A program made the translations under genes and the position numbers. A stretch of DNA of 64,000 nt from Sphingomonas sp. IC-56 (GTDB lineage Bacteria; Pseudomonadota; Alphaproteobacteria; Sphingomonadales; Sphingomonadaceae), in assembly GCF_021043375.1 (NCBI RefSeq), contig NZ_JAJNDV010000003.1, positions 248,001 through 312,000 on the forward strand, read 5' to 3'. The notes below the pieces were generated by a model, which was not told the DNA's origin, did no database searches, and saw only the letters and a program-made list of their open reading frames with translations. Numbering within the stretch: position 1 is the first letter of the stretch; every line of letters begins with the position of its first letter. This document shows, piece after piece, positions 19,174 to 28,700 of the stretch.

Positions 19174-20583
19174 TCAAGCGAGCAGCGCCGGTCCCACGAG
19201 CGTCGCGAGCCCCAGTACCGCCAGGAAGCCCATGGAATCGGTGATCATCGTCACGAACACCGATGACGACACCGCGGGGTCCGCCCCGAACCGCTCCAGC
19301 GTCAGTGGCACCGCCACGCCTGCCATGCCGGCGATCACGATGTTGACCAGCATCGCGACCGCGATCACGCCGCCCAACGCGGCATGGCCGAACCACAAGG
19401 CCACGCCCATGCCCACCAGAGACGCCACCGAAATCCCGTTGAGCAACGCCACCTGCACCTCACGCCGGATGGCGCGCAGCGTGTTGGACTGAGTCAGCTG
19501 GTTGGTCGCCAGCGCGCGCACGGTCACCGCCATGGTCTGCGTGCCGGCATTGCCGCCGACCCCCGACACGATCGGCCCCAGCGCGGCCAGTGCTACCAGC
19601 TTCTCGATCGTGCCGCCAAACATGCTGATGATCGTCGCCGCCGACAGCGCCGTCACCAGATTGGTGATCAGCCAGCGCACGCGCCCCTTGTAGCTGTCGA
19701 ACACCGGCTCGTTGATGTCGCCTTCGCCGGCTCCCGACAGGCGGAGAATGTCCTCGCCGGCTTCCTCGGAAATGATGTGGACCACGTCGTCCACCGTGAT
19801 CATCCCCACCAGCCGTCCGGTGCCGTCGACCACCGCGGCGGAGATCAGCGCGTATTTCTGGAAACGCAGCGCGACTTCCTCCTGGTCCATGTCGACCGGG
19901 ATCAGCGTCTGCTCGCGCGCCATGACGTCGCTGACCGACACCGATCGCGGCGAGCGCAGGATCCAGGACAGCGCACAGGTGCCGACCGGCTTGTGCGCTG
20001 GGTCGACCACGAAGATTTCCCAGAAATCGGTCGCGAGCTCCTCGTGCCCGCGCAGGTAATCAAGGACGCCGCCAACGGTCCAATGCTCAGGCACCGCGAT
20101 CAGCTCGCGCTGCATCAGGCGCCCGGCAGATTCCTCAGGGAACGACAGCGCTTCCTCGATCGCGGCGCGATCGTCCGGGTCCAGCGCGCGCAACACTTCG
20201 CGCTGGTCCTCCGGCTCCATGTCCTCGATGATCGCGACGGCGTCGTCGGTATCGAGTTCGGAGGCAATGTCGGCGACCTGCGTGGCGGTCAGCGCGTCGA
20301 CCAGGGTCTCGCGGACCCAGTCGTTCATCTCGGCGAGCACGTCGCCGTCGATCAGGTCGCCGATCGCCGCCACCAGCGCGGGGCGCTGCTCGGCGGGGGT
20401 CAGCTCGACCAGATCGGCGATGTCGGCCGGATGGAGCGGCGCTACCTTCAACCGTGCGGATTCCGCGTCGCCCGCCTCGACCGCCTCAAGCACTGCGTCG
20501 ACGAATTCGGGCTTCAGCCGGTCGTCCTCGTCCAGCTCGCTTTCGGCTGGCGGCGTGGCGTCCAGAAGTTCGGTCTCGCTCAT
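19174..20583 (-). CDS. mgtE: Magnesium transporter MgtE
   Basis: The 469-residue protein is an inner-membrane Mg2+ channel. The acidic N-terminal domain (about 20-135) and a CBS pair (about 140-265) form the cytoplasmic magnesium sensor. Five transmembrane helices follow from about residue 295, with the Gly-Asn-Ala-Gly-Thr-Gln stretch of the pore-forming MgtE core. AGGAGG precedes the ATG. I see no M-box or similar riboswitch before it. Confidence 0.94.
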   Translation of the reverse strand: MSETELLDATPPAESELDEDDRLKPEFVDAVLEAVEAGDAESARLKVAPLHPADIADLVELTPAEQRPALVAAIGDLIDGDVLAEMNDWVRETLVDALTATQVADIASELDTDDAVAIIEDMEPEDQREVLRALDPDDRAAIEEALSFPEESAGRLMQRELIAVPEHWTVGGVLDYLRGHEELATDFWEIFVVDPAHKPVGTCALSWILRSPRSVSVSDVMAREQTLIPVDMDQEEVALRFQKYALISAAVVDGTGRLVGMITVDDVVHIISEEAGEDILRLSGAGEGDINEPVFDSYKGRVRWLITNLVTALSAATIISMFGGTIEKLVALAALGPIVSGVGGNAGTQTMAVTVRALATNQLTQSNTLRAIRREVQVALLNGISVASLVGMGVALWFGHAALGGVIAVAMLVNIVIAGMAGVAVPLTLERFGADPAVSSSVFVTMITDSMGFLAVLGLATLVGPALLA

Positions 20584-20715
20584 GGTGGACCTCCTTCGTC
20601 GCGCCCGGTCGCGCTGCTCCTAACGCGCCGCCTTCCTCCTGCCAATGCACCCTGGCCATTGCCGTTTGGGGGCACGCCCCTTAAGTCCGGGCGCATTGTT
20701 TCTCAGGAGTTCCCC

Positions 20716-21171
20716 ATGGCCGATCCTACCACGCTGGTGATGACGCTCGAAACCGGCGACGTCCGTATCAAGCTGCGCCCTGACCTCGCCCCGCAGCACG
20801 TCGCCCGCATCGTCAAGCTTGCCGATGAAGGCTTTTACGACGGCGTCGTGTTCCACCGCGTGATCGACGGCTTCATGGCGCAGGGCGGCGATCCCACCGG
20901 CACCGGCATGAGCGGTTCCAAGGAGCCGAACCTTCCGGCTGAATTCTCGGCCGAGCGCCACGCCCGCGGCGTCTGCTCGATGGCACGTACCAACGATCCC
21001 AACAGCGCGAACTCGCAGTTCTTCATCTGCCTGGCCGATGCGAGCTTCCTCGATCGCCAGTACACGGTCTGGGGCGAAGTGGTCGAAGGCATGGACCATG
21101 TCGACGCCCTCCCCAAGGGCGAGCCGCCCCGCAACCCGGGCAAGATCGTAAAGGCCCGCTCGGAAGCGTAA
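20716..21171 (+). CDS. Peptidyl-prolyl cis-trans isomerase, cyclophilin type
   Basis: The 151-residue protein is a single cyclophilin domain that speeds proline isomerisation during folding. FHRVIDGFMAQGGDP and SQFFICLADASFLD are diagnostic, with the catalytic Arg in FHRV. No signal peptide is present, so it is the cytoplasmic (PpiB-like) form. CAGGAG lies 5 bases before the ATG. Confidence 0.94.
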   Translation: MADPTTLVMTLETGDVRIKLRPDLAPQHVARIVKLADEGFYDGVVFHRVIDGFMAQGGDPTGTGMSGSKEPNLPAEFSAERHARGVCSMARTNDPNSANSQFFICLADASFLDRQYTVWGEVVEGMDHVDALPKGEPPRNPGKIVKARSEA

Positions 21172-21185
21172 GCCGGAAATCCTCC

Positions 21186-21274
21186 CGTCATCCCGGCCTT
21201 GAGCCGGGATCCCGCTTCTTCTTCTGGCGGATCAAGGCAGCGGGACCCCGGCTCAAGGCCGAGGTGACGAAGAA
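21186..21274. repeat. Palindromic intergenic repeat, family A copy 3
   Basis: The two arms GTCATCCCGGCCTTGAGCC and GGCTCAAGGCCGAGGTGAC flank a short spacer containing TTCTTCTTC. It sits 15 bases after the cyclophilin stop, between convergent genes. Confidence 0.85.
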
Positions 21275-21342
21275 GAATATTCGCCCTAAACCTGGGGCAA
21301 CTAAAGGCGGGGCTCGATGCCTCGCCTTTTGCTTTTCGGCAG

Positions 21343-22227
21343 CTATTCCGCCTCGAACGCTTCGACCAGCCAGTCGTGGAACACCTTCACCGGCCGCTGT
21401 GTCAACGCGCGGGGGCGGCATACGAACCAATAGCTGTACTGGCTCTCCACCGTCAGGTCGAACAGCCGCACCAGCCGGTCGTCGCGCGCCGCCTCGAAAT
21501 GCGATTCGAGCATGAACGCGACACCCAGCCCCTGCGCGGCGGCTTCCAGCATCAAATTGCCCGCATCGAAATGGTCGATCGCCAGCGGCTCCAGGTCGGG
21601 AACACCCGCCGCCGCCTTCCACGCGGTGAAGCTCTCGGGCATGTCGCGGTGCACCAGCGCGGTCAGCCGTGACAGCTGCTCGGGCCGCGTCACCGGATCG
21701 GGCCCCTCCAGCAGCGAACGATGCCCGATCACATGGACGTTGTTGCGGTCCAGCCGCCGCGAATAGAGCCCAGGATCGATGTCGCGCGCGATCACGATCG
21801 CCGCGTCCAGACTGTCGCCAAGGCGTGCGATGGCATGACCCGCGGTGTCGACGTCCAGGTGCAGCTCGGGGTGACGCCGCCGCAACTCGGGCATCTTGGG
21901 CATCAGCTGTTGCGTCGCGTACAGGGGGAATACGCTCAGGCGCAGTCGCAGCAGCTCGCTGCCGCTCATCATCGCCTCCACCGCGTCGGTCATCCCGTCC
22001 AGCGCCGGCGCGATCATCCCCAGCAGCCGCTCGCCCTCGGCATTGAGCCGCAGCGCCTGGTGGCGCCGTTCGAACAGCGGCTTGCCGATGAAGCGCTCCA
22101 GCGACTGCACGCGCCGGCTGAGCGCAGGGGAGGACAGCGCCAGTTCCTCGGCCGCGGCCTTGATGGAGCCGAGGCGGGCGACCTGCACAAACGCTTCGAT
22201 GGCGGTAAGGGGAGGAAGCCTGCGCAT
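21343..22227 (-). CDS. LysR-family transcriptional regulator (GcvA-like)
   Basis: The protein of about 294 residues has an N-terminal winged helix-turn-helix (residues 5-64, with AAEELALSSPALSRRVQSLE) and a LysR substrate-binding domain. GAGAA precedes the ATG that gives MRRLPPLTAIEAF, the typical GcvA-like start; an upstream frame extension has no such site. The adjacent gene is transcribed divergently, so the Cdc48-like ATPase is the nearest possible target, but nothing else links them. Confidence 0.88.
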   Translation of the reverse strand: MRRLPPLTAIEAFVQVARLGSIKAAAEELALSSPALSRRVQSLERFIGKPLFERRHQALRLNAEGERLLGMIAPALDGMTDAVEAMMSGSELLRLRLSVFPLYATQQLMPKMPELRRRHPELHLDVDTAGHAIARLGDSLDAAIVIARDIDPGLYSRRLDRNNVHVIGHRSLLEGPDPVTRPEQLSRLTALVHRDMPESFTAWKAAAGVPDLEPLAIDHFDAGNLMLEAAAQGLGVAFMLESHFEAARDDRLVRLFDLTVESQYSYWFVCRPRALTQRPVKVFHDWLVEAFEAE

Positions 22228-22524
22228 AGGGTTCTCATTGTGCACTGCGTCACAAACGAATCTGACTGAAATCACCCTTCCAGCCAGCGTCTGCTCTCGC
22301 ACTGGTATCGTTTGGCACCTTTGCGATTGCAAGTCCTGCACGTCGCTTCAGTATCTTTCGCACTTGCACAAAAATGCGTCGCACCGCACATAGAGCAGGC
22401 CTTTCAGGCATCCTCTCCTAAACCTTTCCAAGGCGGGCCCCCGGGTCCGCCATTTTTTTTGCCCCTCTCGCGGCACTCCGGTGCCGTTCCTATGTTCCGC
22501 CCTTCATGCTTCTGGAAGGATCCC
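22228..22524 (+). other. Non-coding leader/intergenic region before the Cdc48-like gene
   Basis: This gap of 297 bases separates a LysR gene from the AAA ATPase gene. It is relatively AT-rich at its left part, has a C-rich unpaired stretch (TCCTCTCCTAAACCTTTCC, 22411-22429) and then a strong intrinsic terminator. No protein gene on the plus strand ends before that terminator. The region may therefore encode a small RNA or an attenuated leader; no start site can be set from sequence. Confidence 0.4.
22432..22460 (+). terminator. Intrinsic terminator in the Cdc48-like gene leader
   Basis: A hairpin GGCGGGCCC / GGGTCCGCC with a two-base loop as written (eight or nine pairs, one G-T) is followed by A and eight T residues. 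It ends 64 bases before the Cdc48-like ATG. It has the form of a plus-strand rho-independent terminator. Confidence 0.75.
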
Positions 22525-24816
22525 ATGGCGGACGATGAAACAAGAGGGCGCAAGCTCCAGGTAGCCAACGCGCGGCCCGAGGATAGCGGCCGCGGCCTGG
22601 CGCATATCCCCCGTTCGCTGATGGCGGCACTCGGCATTACCGAAGGCGACGTGATCGAGATCATGGGCAAGCGCTCGACGCCGGCACGCGCCGTGCTGCC
22701 CTATACCGAGGATGAAGGGCTCGAGCTGCTCCGCATCGACGGCCTTCAGCGCGCAAATGCCGGCGTCGGCTCCGGTGATTTCGTCGAAGTGCAAAAAGCC
22801 GAGTCGAAGCCCGCGACTCGCGTGGTGTTCGCTCCAGCTCAGGCCAATCTGCGCCTCCAGGGGTCGAGCAACGCGCTCAAGCGCACCTTTTTCGCCCGCC
22901 CGCTTACCGCCGGTGACACTATCGCCACGGTCGGCCACCAGCGCGCCGATGTGCCGCCCAACGTCGCGCAATATCTGCGCGCGCCGGCCTATGCGCTTCA
23001 GGAAATCCGCCTCGCGGTTATCTCCACCGTGCCGCGCGGCGTCGTCCATATCGACGAGAATACCGAGGTCGAGCTGCGCTCCGAATATGAGGAGCCCAAG
23101 GAGAGCCGTCGCGCCGACGTCACCTATGACGATATCGGCGGCATGGCCGGCACGATCGATCAGCTGCGCGAGATGGTCGAGCTGCCGCTGCGTTATCCCG
23201 AGCTGTTCCAGCGCCTGGGCGTCGATCCGCCCAAGGGCGTGCTGCTCCATGGGCCGCCCGGAACCGGCAAGACGCGTTTGGCGCGCGCGGTCGCCAACGA
23301 AAGCGACGCCACCTTCCACCTGATCAACGGTCCGGAGATCATGGGCTCAGCCTATGGCGAGTCCGAGTCGCGCCTGCGTCAGGTGTTCGAGGAAGCGGCC
23401 AAGTCCGCACCCTCTATCGTCTTCATCGACGAGATCGACTCGATCGCGCCCAAGCGCGGTCAGGTCTCGGGCGAAGCGGAAAAGCGCCTGGTCGCGCAGC
23501 TGCTGACGCTGATGGACGGGCTGGAGGCCCGTGCCAACATCGTCGTCATCGCCGCCACCAACCGCCCCGAAGCGATCGATGAAGCGCTGCGCCGTCCGGG
23601 CCGCTTCGACCGTGAGATCGTGGTCGGCGTTCCCGACGATCGCGGCCGGCGCGAGATTCTGGGCATCCACACCCGCGGCATGCCGCTGGCGCAGGGCGTC
23701 GACCTGAACGAACTCGCCCGCACGACCTTCGGCTTTGTCGGCGCCGATCTGGCGGCGCTCTGCCGTGAGGCGGCGATCGAGGCGGTGCGCCGCATCATGC
23801 CCAAGCTCAACCTCGCCGACGGGACAATCCCGTCCGAGGTGCTCGATACGCTCGAAGTCACCCGCGACGACTTTGTCGAGGCACTGAAGCGCGTGCAGCC
23901 ATCGGCGATGCGCGAAGTCATGGTGCAGGCGCCGCAGGTCCGCTGGGACGATGTCGGCGGCCTGGACGACGCGCAGATGCGGCTCAAGGAAGGCGTCGAG
24001 CTGCCCTTGAAGGACCCCGACGCGTTCCGCCGCCTGGGCATCCGTCCGGCCAAGGGCTTCCTGCTCTATGGCCCGCCTGGCACCGGCAAGACCCTGCTCG
24101 CCAAGGCCGTCGCGCGCGAGGCGGAGGCGAACTTTATCGCCACCAAATCGAGCGACCTCCTGTCCAAATGGTATGGCGAGAGCGAGCAGCAGATTGCCCG
24201 GCTGTTCGCGCGTGCCCGCCAGGTGGCGCCCTGCGTCATCTTCATCGACGAGCTCGACAGCCTTGTCCCCGCCCGTGGTGGCGGCTTGGGTGAGCCGCAG
24301 GCGACCGAGCGGGTGGTGAACACCATCCTGGCCGAGATGGACGGGCTGGAGGAGCTGCAATCGGTGGTGGTGATCGGTGCGACCAATCGCCCCAACCTTA
24401 TCGATCCCGCACTGCTGCGTCCCGGGCGCTTCGACGAGCTCATCTATGTCGGCGTCCCCGACAAGGCGGGCCGCGAGCGCATCCTGCGCATCCAGACCGA
24501 GAAGATGCCGCTCGCCAGCGACGTCGATCTCGGCGAGGTCGCGGGCCGCACCGAGCGCTATACCGGCGCCGATCTGGAAGACGTGGTCCGCCGCGCCGGC
24601 CTGATCGCGCTGCGCCAGTCGCTCACTTCGCGCGAAGTGACGATGGCCCATTTCGACGAAGCCTTGGGCGACAGCCGCGCCACGGTGACGCCCGAAATGG
24701 AGGAAGAATACCGCGCCATGCAGGGCCGCCTCAAGCAACAGGCCAGCGCAATCCAGCCCTTGGGCTTCATCGCTCCTGGCATGCTGGAGGGGCGGGGCCC
24801 GAAAGGCAGCGGCTGA
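22525..24816 (+). CDS. Cdc48/p97-like double AAA ATPase
   Basis: The protein of 763 residues has an N-terminal double-psi barrel domain (about 1-190) and two AAA modules. Walker A motifs are GPPGTGKT at 243-250 and 516-523, and Walker B motifs end in DE at 302-303 and 575-576. This is the archaeal/eukaryotic Cdc48 architecture of an unfoldase ring. Bacterial copies exist in some proteobacteria and actinobacteria; their substrates are poorly known. TGGAAGGA lies before the ATG. Transcription may be governed by the terminator in its leader. Confidence 0.93.
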   Translation: MADDETRGRKLQVANARPEDSGRGLAHIPRSLMAALGITEGDVIEIMGKRSTPARAVLPYTEDEGLELLRIDGLQRANAGVGSGDFVEVQKAESKPATRVVFAPAQANLRLQGSSNALKRTFFARPLTAGDTIATVGHQRADVPPNVAQYLRAPAYALQEIRLAVISTVPRGVVHIDENTEVELRSEYEEPKESRRADVTYDDIGGMAGTIDQLREMVELPLRYPELFQRLGVDPPKGVLLHGPPGTGKTRLARAVANESDATFHLINGPEIMGSAYGESESRLRQVFEEAAKSAPSIVFIDEIDSIAPKRGQVSGEAEKRLVAQLLTLMDGLEARANIVVIAATNRPEAIDEALRRPGRFDREIVVGVPDDRGRREILGIHTRGMPLAQGVDLNELARTTFGFVGADLAALCREAAIEAVRRIMPKLNLADGTIPSEVLDTLEVTRDDFVEALKRVQPSAMREVMVQAPQVRWDDVGGLDDAQMRLKEGVELPLKDPDAFRRLGIRPAKGFLLYGPPGTGKTLLAKAVAREAEANFIATKSSDLLSKWYGESEQQIARLFARARQVAPCVIFIDELDSLVPARGGGLGEPQATERVVNTILAEMDGLEELQSVVVIGATNRPNLIDPALLRPGRFDELIYVGVPDKAGRERILRIQTEKMPLASDVDLGEVAGRTERYTGADLEDVVRRAGLIALRQSLTSREVTMAHFDEALGDSRATVTPEMEEEYRAMQGRLKQQASAIQPLGFIAPGMLEGRGPKGSG

Positions 24817-24866
24817 CGGGGCTGTCCTCCTTCGCGGGGGGAGGATAGTGGCCGCCCAAAGTACCC

Positions 24867-24952
24867 TCGTCACCCCGGCCACGAGCCGGGGTCCCGCTAC
24901 TTCTGACCACCAGAAGAAGAAGCGGGATCCCGGCTCAAGGCCGGGATGACGG
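24867..24952. repeat. Palindromic intergenic repeat, family A copy 4 (inverted orientation)
   Basis: This copy runs opposite to the other family A elements: the GTCACCCCGGCC arm comes first and CGGGATGAC last. It fills the gap between the convergent Cdc48-like gene and the small monooxygenase gene. A half of family C (TCCTCC...GGAGGAT) precedes it at 24825-24848. Confidence 0.8.
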
Positions 24953-24957
24953 GAAGT

Positions 24958-25287
24958 TTACCGCGCCGGTCTGCTCCACCCATAACTCCGCCCAATTTCG
25001 GCGACGTGCAGCCGGTACCAGCGATACCACCGCCCACGCCCGGCCTCGCGGATCGCCGCATGCTCGGGATGCTTGCGCCACGCCACCGCGCTCGCCTCGT
25101 CCGCCCAATAGCTGACGGTGATCCCCACGCCATCGGCCCCGCGCACCGAATCAATGCCGCGATAGCCCCGCTGCGCAGCCGCCAGCGCATCCATCGCCGC
25201 GGCCGCTGCTGCATAACCGGCATCGTCGTCCGCCGTTCGCTCGGCGATGAAAATCACGGCGGTCTGGCCGGTCCGGTCCTGTTCCAT
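24958..25287 (-). CDS. Antibiotic biosynthesis monooxygenase (ABM)-like protein
   Basis: The 109-residue protein resembles the ferredoxin-like dimeric ABM fold: an initial beta strand AVIFIAERT, a long helix with MDALAAAQRGYRG, and VSYWADEASAVAWRKHPEH. Such proteins range from haem-degrading or quinone monooxygenases to uncharacterised stress proteins. There is no catalytic motif that settles which. It is divergent from the TauE/SafE gene. Confidence 0.75.
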   Translation of the reverse strand: MEQDRTGQTAVIFIAERTADDDAGYAAAAAAMDALAAAQRGYRGIDSVRGADGVGITVSYWADEASAVAWRKHPEHAAIREAGRGRWYRWYRLHVAEIGRSYGWSRPAR

Positions 25288-25340
25288 GCCCCCAGCGTAA
25301 GAAGTTTTGCCTCGTCCCGCAAAGCCGCTAGCGCACCGCC

Positions 25341-26090
25341 ATGATCACCGACTGGCATTTCTACGCGCTCGCCATCCCCGCCGTGATCCTGCTCGGCCTC
25401 GCCAAGGGCGGGTTTGCCGGCATGGGCGCCTTGTCGCTGCCGCTGCTCACCTTCGCGGTCGATCCGGTGCGTGCCGCCGCGATCACCCTGCCGCTGCTGA
25501 TCGCGCAGGATGTGGTCGGCGTGTGGGCGTTCCGGCGTACCGTGGACTGGCGGCTGCTCGGCTGGATGGTGCCGGGCGCTGTGGTCGGCATCGTGCTCGG
25601 CTATGCCTTTGCCGCGAGCGTCTCACCCCGGGCGGTCATGGCCGCGGTCGGCGCCATCTCCATGGTATTCGGCGCCTATCGCCTCTGGGCAGCGAGCCAT
25701 GCCACGCCCCGTGCGGCAAGCCGCTGGCCTGAATGGGTGGGCTCGCTGTTCGGCATCGCCTCAGGCTTCACCAGCCAGATCGCCCATGCCGGGCAGCCGC
25801 CGTTTCAGCTATGGGTGCTGCCCCGCAACTTGTCGCGCGAGCTGCTCGTCGGCACCACCGCGCTGTTCTTCGCGCTGATCAACTGGATCAAGGTACCGGC
25901 CTACCTCGCGCTCGGCCAGTTCACCCCAGCCAACCTGCGCACCTCCGCCGCGCTGCTCCCGCTCGCGCTGGCTTCCACGGTGGCGGGCGTGTGGCTCGTC
26001 CGCCGCGTACCGGCGGAGCGATTCTTCACGGCCATCTACGTGCTGATGATCGCCGTCGGCGCCGCGCTTCTTTGGGAAGCGCTGGCCTAG
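25341..26090 (+). CDS. Sulfite exporter TauE/SafE family membrane protein
   Basis: The 249-residue protein has about seven to eight hydrophobic helices and the family's repeated pattern, including an N-terminal [17 protein letters not shown] and a mid-protein [17 protein letters not shown]. Members export sulfite, sulfoacetate or related organosulfur anions, but many are uncharacterised. No sulfur metabolism gene is adjacent. Its last codons overlap the prs stop codon tail to tail by four bases. Confidence 0.88.
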   Translation: MITDWHFYALAIPAVILLGLAKGGFAGMGALSLPLLTFAVDPVRAAAITLPLLIAQDVVGVWAFRRTVDWRLLGWMVPGAVVGIVLGYAFAASVSPRAVMAAVGAISMVFGAYRLWAASHATPRAASRWPEWVGSLFGIASGFTSQIAHAGQPPFQLWVLPRNLSRELLVGTTALFFALINWIKVPAYLALGQFTPANLRTSAALLPLALASTVAGVWLVRRVPAERFFTAIYVLMIAVGAALLWEALA

Positions 26091-27022
26091 TCGAACAGGC
26101 TGGAGACCGACGCCTCGTCCGCGATCCGCCGCACTGCCTCGGCCAACAGGGGCGCGATGGTGAGGTGGCGGATCTTCTGGCTCTCGGCGATCACGGCATG
26201 ATTGCCGATCGAATCGGTGATCACCAGCTCGGTCAGCGCCGAACCATCGACGCGCGCGACCGCACCGCCCGACAGCACGCCATGGGTGCAATAGGCCACG
26301 ACACCCTCGGCGCCGGCCGCCTTCAGCGCCGCCGCCGCATTGCACAGCGTGCCTGCCGAATCGACGATATCGTCGATCAGGATGCAGAAGCGCCCTTCGA
26401 CATGGCCGATGATGTTCATCACCTCGGATTCGCCCGGCCGCTCACGGCGCTTGTCGACGATCGCCAGCGGCGCGTTGTCCAGCCGCTTGGCCAGCGCCCG
26501 CGCGCGCACCACGCCGCCGACGTCGGGCGACACCACCATCCACTGCTTCCCCGGGAACCGAGTCTGGATGTCGGCCGACATCACCGGCGCGCCGAACAGA
26601 TTGTCGGTCGGAATGTCGAAAAAGCCCTGGATCTGCCCGGCATGCAAATCGACCGAGAGGACGCGGTCGGCACCTGCCTTGGTGATCAGATTGGCAACCA
26701 GCTTGGCCGAGATCGGCGTGCGCGGACCCGGCTTCCGGTCCTGGCGGGCATAGCCGAAATAGGGGAGCACGGCGGTGATCCGCTTGGCCGACGCGCGCTT
26801 GAGCGCGTCGATCATGATCAGCAGCTCCATCAGATTGTCGTTGGCCGGATAGCTGGTCGACTGGAGCACGAACACGTCCTCGCCGCGCACATTCTCCAGA
26901 ATCTCGACGAAGATCTCTTCGTCGGCGAAGCGGCGCACATTCGCCTTGGTCAGCGGGATCTCCAGATAGTCGGCGATCGCCTTGGCGAGCGGCATGTTCG
27001 AATTGCCGGCCATCAATTTCAT
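26087..27022 (-). CDS. prs: Ribose-phosphate pyrophosphokinase
   Basis: Prs makes PRPP from ribose 5-phosphate and ATP, feeding purine, pyrimidine, histidine and tryptophan synthesis. The 311-residue protein shows the ATP-binding ENVRGEDVF region, the [13 protein letters not shown] segment and the PRPP loop [13 protein letters not shown] placed the start at MKLMAGNSN, the usual family start, rather than an ATG 12 codons upstream. Confidence 0.95.
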   Translation of the reverse strand: MKLMAGNSNMPLAKAIADYLEIPLTKANVRRFADEEIFVEILENVRGEDVFVLQSTSYPANDNLMELLIMIDALKRASAKRITAVLPYFGYARQDRKPGPRTPISAKLVANLITKAGADRVLSVDLHAGQIQGFFDIPTDNLFGAPVMSADIQTRFPGKQWMVVSPDVGGVVRARALAKRLDNAPLAIVDKRRERPGESEVMNIIGHVEGRFCILIDDIVDSAGTLCNAAAALKAAGAEGVVAYCTHGVLSGGAVARVDGSALTELVITDSIGNHAVIAESQKIRHLTIAPLLAEAVRRIADEASVSSLFD

Positions 27023-27130
27023 GTGCGCGAGGTCCCGTCGGCTATGATGTTTGCGCACTCCTTAGGCCGATGTCCGCCAGAGGCAATGCCCCATTGCCGC
27101 TAAACGGCGCTGGGCTTAGGCGTGCGCGCC

Positions 27131-28456
27131 ATGACGGTGACCACCCGCTTCGCTCCCAGCCCGACCGGCACGCTGCATGTCGGCAACCTGCGCACCGCGC
27201 TCCACAATTGGCTGTTCGCCAGGCGCCATGGCGGCACGTTCCTGCTGCGCATCGACGACACCGACAAGGAGCGCTCGCAGGAGGCTTATGTCGAGGCGAT
27301 CCGCGCCGATCTCGCCTGGATGGGGCTCCACCCCGATGCCGAGGAGCGCCAGTCCGCCCGCTTCGATCGGTACGAGTCGCGCTTCGCCGAGTTGGCCGCT
27401 ACGGGCCGCGTCTATCCGGCCTATGAGACCGCGCAGGAACTCGATCTCAAGCGCAAGGTGCTGCTCGGCCGCGGCCTGCCGCCGGTCTATGACCGCGCCG
27501 CGCTTGCCCTCACCGACGAAGACCGTGCCAAGCTGGAAGCGGAGGGCCGCGCCCCCCATTGGCGCTTCCGCCTCGATCATGATGCGGCAATCGAATGGGA
27601 CGATCTCGTCCGCGGACCGCAGCGCTTCGATCCCAAGACGATGAGCGATCCCGTGATCCGCCGCGCCGATGGCTCCTGGCTCTATCTGCTGCCTTCGGTG
27701 ATCGACGACATCGACATGGGCATCACCCATGTCGTGCGCGGCGAGGACCATGTCTCGAACACCGCGACTCAGCTCCAGATGTTCTCGGCGCTCGGCAGCG
27801 TGCCCCCGGCCTTCGCCCATGAAGCGCTGCTCACCGGCAGCGAGGGCAAGCTGTCCAAGCGCCTCGGCTCGCTTGGCATCGCCCATTTCCGCGACATCGG
27901 CATCGAGCCCCAGGCGATCGCCTCGCTGCTCGGTCGCCTCGGCACCAGCGACCCGGTCGAGCCCTTCGCCGATCTTGCCCCGCTGATCGCCGGCTTCGAC
28001 TTCGCCCGCTTCGGCCGCGCACCCGCGCGCTTCGACGAAGCCGAACTTGCCCAGCTGAACGCCCGCATCGTCCACCAGCTGCCCTTCGCGGCGGTGGCCG
28101 ACCGCCTGCCCCAGGGCATGGACGAAGCGGCGTGGGACGCCATTCGCCCCAATCTAGAAACCGTCGCCCAGGCCGTCGACTGGTGGCAGGTTGTTGAGGG
28201 TCCGATCGACGCCCCCACGCGATCGGACGAAGACCGCGCCTTCCTCACTCGCGCCGCCGCGATCGCCGAGTCGCTCGACTGGAGCGCAGACCCGTGGCGC
28301 GCGCTCACCGGCGCCTTGAAGGAAGAAACCGGCCGCAAGGGGAAGGCGCTGTTCCTCCCGCTGCGACTCGCCCTCACCGGGCGAGAACACGGCCCCGACA
28401 TGGCCGCGCTGCTGCCCCTCATCGGCAAGCGTCGGGCGCTAGAGCGGCTCCGCTAA
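27131..28456 (+). CDS. gltX: Glutamyl-tRNA synthetase
   Basis: The 441-residue class I synthetase charges tRNA-Glu. HVGN stands at the HIGH position in PTGTLHVGNLRTAL, and the KMSKS equivalent is GKLSKRLG. Alphaproteobacteria usually carry two gltX genes, one of which may misacylate tRNA-Gln for amidation by GatCAB. This copy cannot be assigned to either role from sequence alone. ATG was chosen over a GTG three codons upstream. Confidence 0.94.
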   Translation: MTVTTRFAPSPTGTLHVGNLRTALHNWLFARRHGGTFLLRIDDTDKERSQEAYVEAIRADLAWMGLHPDAEERQSARFDRYESRFAELAATGRVYPAYETAQELDLKRKVLLGRGLPPVYDRAALALTDEDRAKLEAEGRAPHWRFRLDHDAAIEWDDLVRGPQRFDPKTMSDPVIRRADGSWLYLLPSVIDDIDMGITHVVRGEDHVSNTATQLQMFSALGSVPPAFAHEALLTGSEGKLSKRLGSLGIAHFRDIGIEPQAIASLLGRLGTSDPVEPFADLAPLIAGFDFARFGRAPARFDEAELAQLNARIVHQLPFAAVADRLPQGMDEAAWDAIRPNLETVAQAVDWWQVVEGPIDAPTRSDEDRAFLTRAAAIAESLDWSADPWRALTGALKEETGRKGKALFLPLRLALTGREHGPDMAALLPLIGKRRALERLR

Positions 28457-28457
28457 A

Positions 28458-28595
28458 GATCCTCCCCTGGAAGGGGAAGTGGCAGCCCGCAGGGCTGGCG
28501 GAGGGGTGTATCCGCTTCAGCGGAGGACTTCGTCGAGACGGAGACACCCCTCCGACGTGCTACGCACGCGACCCCCCCTCCCAGGGGAGGATTGG
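28458..28595. repeat. Palindromic intergenic repeat, family C copy 2
   Basis: The arms ATCCTCCCCTGGAAGGGGA and CCCCTCCCAGGGGAGGAT enclose a core with the GGAGGGGTG / CACCCCTCC dyad. It begins one base after the gltX stop codon and occupies more than half of the gap to the TonB-like gene. Confidence 0.85.
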
Positions 28596-28626
28596 GATGG
28601 GCTCCTGCCCGCGAAGCAATTGCAAC

Positions 28627-28654
28627 TTGCCCCGCCAATGAAACGTTGTACCAT
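28627..28654 (+). promoter_or_regulatory. Candidate promoter of the TonB-like gene
   Basis: TTGCCC and TACCAT are 16 bases apart, about 47 bases before the ATG. It is the only reasonable sigma-70-like match between the repeat and the gene. The assignment is tentative. Confidence 0.35.
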
Positions 28655-28700
28655 CACCTAAGCCGGCGCGAGTCCGGCCTCAGGAGAAGGAGTGCAACGC

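Noticed and set aside
19384..20583. Open plus-strand frame antisense to mgtE, running on into the cyclophilin gene
   Set aside because: Only the cyclophilin part (from 20716) shows protein motifs. The rest is His/Arg-rich antisense sequence.
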